From Candidatus Roizmanbacteria bacterium CG11_big_fil_rev_8_21_14_0_20_36_8 (lineage in GTDB: Bacteria > Patescibacteriota > Microgenomatia > UBA1406 > GWC2-37-13), in NCBI GenBank assembly GCA_002796045.1, contig PCVM01000084.1:240-5516 (forward strand): a DNA stretch of 5,277 nt, in the 5' to 3' direction. Both the position numbers and the translations under genes were made by a program. A model generated the notes under the pieces. That model worked only from the letters and a program-made list of their open reading frames with translations, did no database searches and had not been told where the DNA came from. Each line of letters begins with the position of its first letter. Position 1 is the first letter of the stretch. Positions 1 through 5,277 of the stretch are shown here, one piece after another.

Positions 1-1149
1 ATCTTTTTTTTCTTTATCGGTCAGATTTGGATCGTCAGTAAGTTTTTCAAAGTAACCATTAAAATCATTTCGGCGAAGTCGATCGTCTAGTGCGGCAGGA
101 TCTGCGACTGCAATCTCACCAGAGTATGTTTTTTTCAAAATTTCGGTGATTGCGGCTTCTGATTTGGGATATGCTTCATACATTTTTAATCTTGATTCAG
201 CATCAAATAATTGTGCTTCGTATGAAGTCAATTCCGCTTCTGTAATTAATTTATCTTTAAAGGCTTTTTGCTTTAGTTCAAAGGATAATTTGTGTTGATC
301 TCTAAGTTCTGTGAGCTGAGCAATTTTCGAAGGTGTTGGGTCGACAGCGCTCAAAATTGACCCAGCTATTTCAGGCCGCGCTATGATCCGATCTCCAAGA
401 CGCGCGATTAGAATTTCCTGTTTTTCTGTTGGAAGTCCCGAATGGATGATAACTGCTCGAATTGCATCCATTGAAAGCATCCCGATGCTTCTTCCAGCTT
501 CAGCAAGCGATGCGTCAAAATCAGTGGGGTATTGCGCAGATTCGTTATTAATACTTGGATCCAGTGTGTCAATGTATGAATTAAACACCTTTTTTTGATG
601 ATCGTTCATCCCGGTGCTTAACCCTTCTTTTTCACTTACAATAAGCGCCGCGATAAAATCTGCGCGCGGCACAGTAATTTTGACCCCATCAACATCTGAA
701 CAGGTGAAATTTCCATTTTTGATCGAGAGTATTGAGTGAATTTCACGGGGCTTTCCTTTTGACATTAATACTATTGGAGTGCCATTGAGCACTTTACCAT
801 CAGAATTTTCGGTATCAAATTGGGCGTCTCCATGATCCATATAGAAATCAATCGTTCTTGCAGATTGAGCTTTTCGATTTCCTTCGTAATATTCAGCTTG
901 TTGTTTAGGATTCATTGACTTTACATCTCGACGATAAGTGTTTATTGATTGTTCGACCATTGAAGCGCCTATAAAAACAGCTTCTCCTTGTTGACGATCT
1001 CTATTTTCATTTTCTTTTTTTGCGGCAGCTTCAGCATCTGCTTGGGTTGGTGGTCCCATTACTGGACCATCAGGTAGATCCATTTGAACATCCATATTTG
1101 TAGGTGGGGTAATTGGTTGAGGTGGTTGACCTTGTGATACTTCACTCAT
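1..1149 (-). CDS. Unrecognised protein with Pro-rich N-terminus and possible small beta module; C-terminus beyond window
   Basis: I do not recognise this protein. The frame is open for 383 codons from the ATG at 1147-1149 to the window edge, ending inside the charged sequence LTDKEKKD, so the C-terminus is missing. Residues 1-45 are low complexity, with nine prolines between residues 9 and 34 (QPPQPITPP, GPVMGPP). A charged helical stretch follows (about 40-100). A strand-rich, glycine-containing segment lies at about 118-169, and the rest (about 170-383) looks alpha-helical and strongly charged. There is no signal peptide, no membrane segment and a single cysteine (C150), so a cytosolic protein is likely. 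No catalytic motif is visible. The start was chosen because it is the first ATG, it opens the low-complexity tail, and a promoter-like sequence sits so that the transcript would begin at this A. No Shine-Dalgarno sequence precedes it. The gene is divergent from the giant gene at 1198, 48 bp away. Existence of the gene is secure; function is unknown. Confidence 0.9.
   Translation of the reverse strand, partial: MSEVSQGQPPQPITPPTNMDVQMDLPDGPVMGPPTQADAEAAAKKENENRDRQQGEAVFIGASMVEQSINTYRRDVKSMNPKQQAEYYEGNRKAQSARTIDFYMDHGDAQFDTENSDGKVLNGTPIVLMSKGKPREIHSILSIKNGNFTCSDVDGVKITVPRADFIAALIVSEKEGLSTGMNDHQKKVFNSYIDTLDPSINNESAQYPTDFDASLAEAGRSIGMLSMDAIRAVIIHSGLPTEKQEILIARLGDRIIARPEIAGSILSAVDPTPSKIAQLTELRDQHKLSFELKQKAFKDKLITEAELTSYEAQLFDAESRLKMYEAYPKSEAAITEILKKTYSGEIAVADPAALDDRLRRNDFNGYFEKLTDDPNLTDKEKKD
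643..798 (-). other. Possible small beta-strand module in the leftward protein (residues about 118-169)
   Basis: This part of the leftward protein alternates short hydrophobic strands with turns: TPIVLM, then a basic turn KGKPR, then IHSILSI, a turn KNGNF, then a VDGVKITV strand, then the helix-like ADFIAALIV. Five or so short strands with Gly/Asn/Asp turns resemble a small SH3-like barrel in layout. I see only the strand-turn pattern and cannot assign a family. It is the only clearly beta-rich stretch in either protein. Confidence 0.35.
1030..1128 (-). other. Proline/glutamine-rich disordered N-terminal tail
   Basis: Residues 8-40 of the leftward protein contain nine prolines, several in PP pairs, mixed with Q, T, M and G. 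They are followed by an alanine-rich charged stretch (ADAEAAAKKENE). This composition is typical of a disordered tail or a polyproline ligand segment. It does not look like a secretion signal, because no hydrophobic core is present. Confidence 0.6.
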
Positions 1150-1155
1150 AGATAC

Positions 1156-1184
1156 ATATTAGTTGTTTTTGCACACAAAATCAA
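1156..1184 (-). promoter_or_regulatory. Putative promoter of the leftward gene, giving a leaderless mRNA
   Basis: On the minus strand TTGATT (1184-1179) lies 17 bp upstream of TAATAT (1161-1156). Each matches the housekeeping sigma-70 consensus at four of six positions. Six bases then separate the -10 from the ATG, so initiation about seven bases downstream of the -10 would fall on the A of the start codon. No purine-rich ribosome-binding site lies between. The spacing is ideal but the hexamers are common in AT-rich DNA, so this is a reading of sequence only. Confidence 0.45.
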
Positions 1185-1191
1185 TTACCAT
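1163..1191 (+). promoter_or_regulatory. Putative promoter of the rightward giant gene, giving a leaderless mRNA
   Basis: TTGTTT (1163-1168), a 17-bp spacer and TACCAT (1186-1191) are followed by six bases (ATTTTT) and the ATG at 1198. Initiation about seven bases after the -10 would fall on the start codon. The -35 matches three of six consensus bases and the -10 four of six. An alternative pair, TTGCAC (1169-1174) with TATTTT (1191-1196), would place the start inside codon 2 and is less likely. There is no Shine-Dalgarno sequence. The element overlaps the divergent promoter, so the two polymerases could not both be bound at once. Confidence 0.4.
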
Positions 1192-1197
1192 ATTTTT

Positions 1198-4100
1198 ATG
1201 GCAGTTTTATCTGTGTCTGAACTTGTTGGACCAACACCTGATCAAGGCGCTGCTTCTACGGGTAAAAAAACAGATTCTTCAGGGGCGCCTCAAGGAGTCA
1301 AAGAAGTCCTTTACAGTATTCGTCATGAAAATCTAGTGGATGACTCGGCGCATCGCATAAATCGAGAAACTGGTCAAGTAGAGGAATTAGCAGGAATTGA
1401 CAAAAATCTACACCGCATGATGGTCTCGACTCTCGGTAAGCAGATGAAGTTGATCCTAAATCTTCGTGGCTCTAGTGATTCTCAAGAAAGAGAGCTTTTT
1501 GATCAGCTGATGGCGGACCCAAATCATCAGGCAGAGGCATCACTTCTTGATATGGTGCTCGATAATGATCGGAAAGCGATCGATTACAATAAAATCGGGG
1601 ATTTACTTCGGGAGCAAGGTGTAGATGATGAGTTTAAGACTGGTGAAGGTTGGAAGCTGGCGATGACAGTGATCGAGCACAATATGACCAGGCAGATGTA
1701 TGCTCTCGGGATGGCAGGTGCTTTGAAATATCATGGTAAAGACTCAGCAGCAGAAAGGGGTGTAAGACCTCAGGATTTAGCTCTTTCAATGAGTATTGAT
1801 CAGAGTACCTTGAATAGAATACTTCAAAAGTCTGGAAAAGCTGTTGCTACTTTTGTAGGAACTAGTGCACTCGGCGGATGGCTTGGTGGATTAGCAGGCT
1901 ACGCAGCATCCTCTTTACCATTTGTAACTACGGGTAGTGCTTTGATTGGAATTGGATCAGGATTAGGCGTAGCGGCTGGCCCTTTAGCATTTATTGGTGC
2001 TCCAGCTGTTTGGGGTAAAGTCCGTCAAAGCGGATATAAAATTGATATGAAGGGTTTTGCTGACGGCTTAGCTACTATTCAAGGCAATCCCATTGAGCAG
2101 GAATTTATGGCCAAATCATATGGGGTAGATGCTGGTAATTTCAGAGTTGATGGAGATGGAAAAATTCAGATAGTCCATGCTGAAAATTACAAATCAGTTA
2201 ACATTGCCAAAAAGCAAGAAGAGCTGTTGAAAATGATGCTTCTTAGGACTGAGGCTTACAAAGCAATGGGAGTAGATCTATCTGCACTTGATGCATTTCC
2301 CGAACAGTCTTTTGTCACACACGGTGATACTTCAGTTGCAAATAGGCAAGCGGAGCGGACAGGTGCACTCCACGCAAGAGAAATTGATCAAAGATATTTT
2401 GAAATATGTCAAGCGGCAGGAGGCGTGCCAGCCACCACTCAGGAGCAATTGAAGCTCAGACAGCAAGCCAGAGTTGAAGTGATGGGTAAGATGGTCCAAG
2501 AATTACTGCTCAAACAACGTGAAGCAGCAAAAAACGATTCTTCAGATGCTCAAAGCACTAGACACGATATTGCCAAACTCAATTCTCAAATCGCAAGTCT
2601 GAAAGGAGATCCAGATAAAGCAGAGCAGATGGGAGCGCGGGCTAAAAAAGCTTCTGAACAGGCTCAAAAAGATCAAAAAATGTATGAAGATGTCAAATCG
2701 ATCCTTGATGAACACGAAACGAAAAGATCTGAGTATGAGGAGGCGCGTTTAGAAATTGAATCTCTTCTGAATGAGGCTCGTGATGATTATGGCGCATCGA
2801 CTGTCGCTGACATCGAGGCGGAGATTGCCAGACGACACAAACTCACTCCAGAAGAACTTCAGAGACTTCGAGATCAACTCGAAACTTCAAGAGGTGAACT
2901 TAAGTCTATCGGGTCTGAGGCTGAGTCGGCAGTGCGTTTTACAGATCGAATCAAAAATGACTATGCCAAATTTATAGGTCCAGCCGTTGATGCCACTTCC
3001 GGACATGCAACTTCTGAGTTTGGACTCGATCCTGCGTTTCTATCTACAGAAAGTATTGACGATATTTTTCAAAAAATAAATGCTTTGCACCAAGCTGATA
3101 TTAGCGCTGCACTCGCTACTCCACGAGGTTGGGCGGCAACTGAAAATCACAAATCAGGAGTCAGACTTCGAGTAATGGGCGCGATCACTGAAGCGCGAGC
3201 GCTTCAAAGAGATCCGTCACTCAAGACCCAAAACGAACTTGGTTGGGTACTTGCTACCAAAGCCACATCAGGGATAAGTGAATCAAAAATCCAAAACATG
3301 TCGCCCGATGAGTTGGTTGTTTCAGCTGGGATGGTGACTCCTGCCGCAGGAGTTGCTTCAAGACCGCTAAATCGAGCCGAAGCGATAACTGTGATAATGC
3401 AGTCGAGACATGGAGTAAAAATTCGATCTGAAGCTTGGAAATCGGTGCGTGAATCAGAGGCGATCTGGGTAGAGAATCACAACTCAACCCTCGATGCTGA
3501 AAGAAATGCTACACAAGCTGAAATTACTGCACTAAAAAAAGATAAAACAGATCTTGAAACCATTGAAAATGAAATTAAAGAAGCCGCTGATATTGATAAT
3601 ATCGCAGATTCAATTGATAGAAAATTTTATGGAGCTTTTAATCAGGATATAAATAGAATTGCTGTTTTTGTAGCGGAAACTTCAGGCCAGCCCTTTAGCC
3701 TTGAAGAAAGTCAAGATATTGACAAAATGAGTTTTGCAGAAGTCGTTTCACGTATAAATGCTGCAAATGGCGCTACTCCGAGAGTGGCAGGAACTTGGGA
3801 TCAGTCACAGAACTCAAATCCCGATAATGTCCGAGCTGTAGTGGCATTTCTCGCTGATGCGCGAGCAAAGAAACTGCCGCAACTTGCCTCCATGGATATC
3901 AATCTAAAAAATTTAGTTGATATTGGATTTGCCGAGCAGGCATTGATAGGCCACAAAGCAGACGATTACATAACTGCTTCAGGAAGAGATAAAGGGCTTA
4001 AAGCTGCTCTGATAAAAATTTCATCTGATGTAGAAGTGCAACGAGCAATATTAACTATTGCAATAACAGAAGCAGAGTCGAGACATGGAATAAGGTCTGC

Positions 4101-5277
4101 GAAACTTGCTGAAATACTGAGAGAGTCGGCGACGGAAGCTACTAGAGTCCAAGTAGAAAAAGATGCAGGAAACGCGCTAAGTCCTGAAGAAATGCTTTCG
4201 CTTGATGCTGCGGAATGTCACATCATAATGCTTGGTCACGATAGTACATCGTCCAGCAATCTTCGAAAATTACAAACCGATCAATTAGCATTGAAAAAAC
4301 GTCTCAAAGACGAGCTGGCGCTGACTGATTTGGCAGAAATTGCAGATATTACGGCAGCTATTTCAGCTCGAGATATAAAGCTGAAATCACTGAATGAATA
4401 TAAGTCTATCGACCCAGATCTGACTGCAATCTCGACGCCGCTTGACGCTCTTTTGGCCAAACTAGATGAACGTATGAAGGCTGAAAAAGAAGCTAGCACG
4501 GCACTTGGTATCAATTCACCATCGCTTGCCGAGCTTGATAGACAAATCGCAGACCAGAAAAAGCATCCGACTGCAAGACTTGAAGAAATACTTGCCGCGA
4601 TCAAAGATAAGCAAAAAAGAATAGAAATGTCACACGAGGATGTTGCGCCAATGCTCAAGACATACGAGGACGGTAGAAAAAATTATGACAAATTCACCAC
4701 AACATTTGATGCGGTTTTGACAGCTGCACCTCCGATTCCTGAAAGATTGGACCAAGCCGCCCTCTCTTCACTGTCGTATAAAGAAATTACCAGAAGGATC
4801 AATTTAGCTCATGAAAGAGATCAAAATATTGGATGGTCGGAGAAAGATAATGATAATCACAAAGAAGAAGTTTTAAATGCAGTTCTCGAGGCAAAGATGC
4901 GACACGAAGTCCCAAATCTTGTTATTGCTGAGGCTAATTTCGATCGATTGACGGCTGCTGACATCGGCATAACCGAAACTCAACTATTGACACTTACTGA
5001 ACCTCAAATCCAAGCAAAAATAAATGAAGCTAATAGACGAACTCCAGCTGCAGGTTGGGCACAAGGTGGAAATGTTGCCAATTTACATATAGTTCAGGCA
5101 GCTGTCACTGAAGCCAAAAGACGCTTTGCTCTTCGCACCGAATCTGCATCTTCTACTGAACTAGTTGAAGAATTTGATCAAAGCATCATCGATGCCAAAG
5201 ATTCTGTAAAAGCTGCAATTGAAAATCTTGCAGGTGATAAATTTTATGTTGAGACGGTTAGAGATATGGCAGCTAAA
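1198..5277 (+). CDS. Giant modular protein: glycine-zipper membrane hairpin, coiled coils and three A-B repeat pairs; C-terminus beyond window
   Basis: I do not recognise this protein. The frame is open for 1360 codons from ATG 1198 to the window end with no stop, so the C-terminus is missing. Domains in order: a soluble, mainly helical N-terminal part (about 1-210); an uncharged glycine-rich hydrophobic stretch (215-273) that looks like two membrane helices; a mixed segment (274-435); a long charged coiled coil (436-590); then six degenerate modules in A-B pairs (about 616-740, 840-965, 1188-1309) separated by coiled-coil linkers. There is no N-terminal signal peptide, so the hairpin may insert with both ends in the cytoplasm. 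Only two cysteines occur (C404, C1007). No nucleotide-binding or catalytic motif was seen. The role is probably structural or scaffolding at the membrane, by inference from architecture only. ATG 1198 was chosen because it fits the promoter spacing; the next start-like codon in frame is GTG 1213, also without a ribosome-binding site. Confidence 0.93.
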   Translation, partial: MAVLSVSELVGPTPDQGAASTGKKTDSSGAPQGVKEVLYSIRHENLVDDSAHRINRETGQVEELAGIDKNLHRMMVSTLGKQMKLILNLRGSSDSQERELFDQLMADPNHQAEASLLDMVLDNDRKAIDYNKIGDLLREQGVDDEFKTGEGWKLAMTVIEHNMTRQMYALGMAGALKYHGKDSAAERGVRPQDLALSMSIDQSTLNRILQKSGKAVATFVGTSALGGWLGGLAGYAASSLPFVTTGSALIGIGSGLGVAAGPLAFIGAPAVWGKVRQSGYKIDMKGFADGLATIQGNPIEQEFMAKSYGVDAGNFRVDGDGKIQIVHAENYKSVNIAKKQEELLKMMLLRTEAYKAMGVDLSALDAFPEQSFVTHGDTSVANRQAERTGALHAREIDQRYFEICQAAGGVPATTQEQLKLRQQARVEVMGKMVQELLLKQREAAKNDSSDAQSTRHDIAKLNSQIASLKGDPDKAEQMGARAKKASEQAQKDQKMYEDVKSILDEHETKRSEYEEARLEIESLLNEARDDYGASTVADIEAEIARRHKLTPEELQRLRDQLETSRGELKSIGSEAESAVRFTDRIKNDYAKFIGPAVDATSGHATSEFGLDPAFLSTESIDDIFQKINALHQADISAALATPRGWAATENHKSGVRLRVMGAITEARALQRDPSLKTQNELGWVLATKATSGISESKIQNMSPDELVVSAGMVTPAAGVASRPLNRAEAITVIMQSRHGVKIRSEAWKSVRESEAIWVENHNSTLDAERNATQAEITALKKDKTDLETIENEIKEAADIDNIADSIDRKFYGAFNQDINRIAVFVAETSGQPFSLEESQDIDKMSFAEVVSRINAANGATPRVAGTWDQSQNSNPDNVRAVVAFLADARAKKLPQLASMDINLKNLVDIGFAEQALIGHKADDYITASGRDKGLKAALIKISSDVEVQRAILTIAITEAESRHGIRSAKLAEILRESATEATRVQVEKDAGNALSPEEMLSLDAAECHIIMLGHDSTSSSNLRKLQTDQLALKKRLKDELALTDLAEIADITAAISARDIKLKSLNEYKSIDPDLTAISTPLDALLAKLDERMKAEKEASTALGINSPSLAELDRQIADQKKHPTARLEEILAAIKDKQKRIEMSHEDVAPMLKTYEDGRKNYDKFTTTFDAVLTAAPPIPERLDQAALSSLSYKEITRRINLAHERDQNIGWSEKDNDNHKEEVLNAVLEAKMRHEVPNLVIAEANFDRLTAADIGITETQLLTLTEPQIQAKINEANRRTPAAGWAQGGNVANLHIVQAAVTEAKRRFALRTESASSTELVEEFDQSIIDAKDSVKAAIENLAGDKFYVETVRDMAAK
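1840..2016 (+). other. Glycine-zipper hydrophobic hairpin (residues 215-273)
   Basis: These 59 residues contain no charged residue and are bounded by K214 and K274. Two hydrophobic runs, about 215-240 and 242-272, meet at the proline of SSLPF (P241). Glycines occur every four residues in both: G226/G230/G234 with G227/G231 in the first, and G251/G255 with G253/G257/G261 in the second. GxxxG ladders of this kind favour tight helix packing or oligomerisation in membranes. W228 and W272 sit within the run and at its C-terminal end. A membrane hairpin is the simplest reading; a buried soluble helical pair is possible. Confidence 0.7.
2503..2967 (+). other. Long coiled-coil region before the first repeat pair (residues about 436-590)
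   Basis: The segment is dominated by E, K, R, Q, A and D with regularly spaced leucine and isoleucine (for example HDIAKLNSQIASLKG and ARLEIESLLNEA). There is only an occasional proline and few aromatics. A short block, YGASTVADIEAEIARR, near residues 531-546 resembles LGINSPSLAELDRQIADQ near 1103-1120 in the later linker. This suggests that the coiled coil belongs to the duplicated unit. The heptad register was judged by eye. Confidence 0.65.
3043..3201 (+). repeat. Module copy 1 (type A, residues 616-668)
   Basis: The first copy of the degenerate module: a helix SIDDIFQKINAL ending in K-I-N (N628), a variable loop, G-W (W645), then a helix VMGAITEAR with E665-A666-R667. W to E is 20 residues. 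It follows the coiled coil and starts pair 1. Confidence 0.7.
3274..3417 (+). repeat. Module copy 2 (type B, residues 693-740)
   Basis: A diverged copy that starts ISESKIQNMSPDEL, matching ITETQLLTLTEPQI of copy 6. TPAAGV stands where copy 6 has TPAAGW, so the tryptophan is replaced by V719. It ends with AITVIMQSRHG, which resembles the end of copy 4 (ITEAESRHG). Confidence 0.6.
3421..3642 (+). other. Coiled-coil linker between repeat pairs 1 and 2 (residues 742-815)
   Basis: A charged helical stretch rich in E, K, A and D (for example TQAEITALKKDKTDLETIEN) links module copies 2 and 3. It contains no proline and few aromatics after W757. It ends in IDRKFYGAF, which resembles IKNDYAKF before copy 1 and RKNYDKF before copy 5. 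The linker-to-module junction is therefore conserved in all three pairs. Confidence 0.6.
3715..3870 (+). repeat. Module copy 3 (type A, residues 840-891)
   Basis: The helix MSFAEVVSRINAAN carries R-I-N at 852-854, W867 follows 13 residues later, and the final helix VVAFLADARAKK carries D887-A888-R889 in place of E-A-R. W to D is 20 residues, the same spacing as in copy 1. Confidence 0.7.
3895..4092 (+). repeat. Module copy 4 (type B, residues 900-965, most diverged)
   Basis: The opening helix (NLKNLVDIGFAEQALI) has lost the I-N motif and the G-W motif is absent (SGRDKG stands near it). The closing helix AILTIAITEAESRHG keeps E958-A959. It shares SRHG with copy 2, including a 14-bp DNA match at 4076-4089 to 3401-3414. 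Confidence 0.5.
4093..4695 (+). other. Long coiled-coil linker between repeat pairs 2 and 3 (residues 966-1166)
   Basis: About 200 residues of mostly charged helix lie between module copies 4 and 5, more than double the 742-815 linker. It includes LRKLQTDQLALKKRLKDELA, LDALLAKLDERMKAEKEAST and RLEEILAAIKDKQKR, broken by short proline/serine turns (SIDPD, GINSPS, KHPTA). Such breaks suggest several helical segments and not one continuous rod. C1007, one of two cysteines in the visible protein, lies here. Confidence 0.6.
4759..4905 (+). repeat. Module copy 5 (type A, residues 1188-1236)
   Basis: One of the two best preserved copies: LSYKEITRRIN (N1202), G-W at 1212-1213 exactly 11 residues later, and VLNAVLEAK with E1231-A1232-K1233, 18 residues after the tryptophan. 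Confidence 0.75.
4966..5124 (+). repeat. Module copy 6 (type B, residues 1257-1309)
   Basis: It opens with GITETQLLTLTEPQI, then QAKIN (N1276), TPAAGW with W1287 eleven residues after N, and IVQAAVTEAKRR with E1305-A1306-K1307 eighteen residues after W. Its internal spacings are identical to copy 5, its neighbour. It is followed by another charged helical stretch (1310-1360) that runs to the window end. Confidence 0.75.

Noticed and set aside
383..598. Plus-strand 71-codon open frame inside the leftward gene
   Set aside because: It lies fully antisense to a long coherent coding frame, has no ribosome-binding site or promoter, and its composition reads as an antisense shadow.
1189..1200. Short inverted repeat CATA-TTTT-TATG over the start codon, as an operator or hairpin
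   Set aside because: The arms are only four bases and AT-rich, well within chance expectation.
2137..2175. EF-hand or dockerin-like calcium loop (VDGDGKI near residues 317-323)
   Set aside because: The loop lacks the acidic residue at position 1 (R316) and the glutamate at position 12 (H327) and there is no paired second loop. It is better read as a beta turn.
2771..2977. Plus-strand 68-codon open frame in another frame of the giant gene
   Set aside because: It overlaps the coiled-coil coding sequence completely; it is a frame-shifted shadow of charged helical codons with no start signals.
3254..3487. Minus-strand 77-codon open frame
   Set aside because: Antisense to the giant gene across module copy 2, with no separate promoter or ribosome-binding site visible.
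4281..4658. Minus-strand 125-codon serine/alanine/isoleucine-rich open frame
   Set aside because: Its low-complexity hydrophobic and serine composition is what antisense reading of GAx/GCx/AAx-rich coiled-coil codons gives. The plus frame is the coherent one.

Overview
The window holds the 5' parts of two divergent protein-coding genes separated by a 48-bp gap. I recognise neither gene. One runs leftward from 1149 and leaves the window at base 1 (383 codons seen). The other runs rightward from 1198 and is still open at base 5277 (1360 codons seen). Together they cover almost all of the sequence. I see no RNA gene, insertion sequence, CRISPR array or terminator. There is no stretch of more than 300 bases without a gene.

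The organism cannot be named from this sequence. It is bacterial-looking DNA of moderate to low GC (low 40s percent by eye, not counted). ATG starts are used, no in-frame UGA occurs in either gene, and neither start has a Shine-Dalgarno sequence. Both genes have a promoter-like -35/N17/-10 arrangement placed so that the transcript would begin at or next to the ATG, so leaderless expression is likely. Very large, coiled-coil-rich proteins of unknown function next to leaderless starts would fit an uncultivated lineage such as the Candidate Phyla Radiation, but that is only a weak inference.

Region 1-1149 (minus) encodes a soluble-looking protein. It has a proline/glutamine-rich disordered N-terminus, a short helical stretch, a probable small beta-strand module (about residues 118-169) and a long charged helical C-terminal part. 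Region 1150-1197 holds two overlapping back-to-back promoters with the same spacing.

Region 1198-5277 (plus) encodes a giant modular protein. In order it has a helical N-terminal domain, a 59-residue uncharged glycine-zipper hydrophobic hairpin (residues 215-273), a linking domain, a long coiled coil (about 436-590), and then a repeat region not easily seen at DNA level. In that region a degenerate module of about 50-65 residues (signature: R/K-I-N ... G-W ... A-V/I-x-E-A-R/K) occurs six times. The copies are arranged as three A-B pairs separated by coiled-coil linkers. Remnant DNA identity (a 14-bp match spaced exactly 675 bp) supports internal duplication of the whole pair-plus-linker unit.

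How the two genes work together is inference: the shared divergent promoter region suggests co-expression of a membrane-anchored, elongated coiled-coil protein and a smaller partner. No enzymatic motif was found in either protein.
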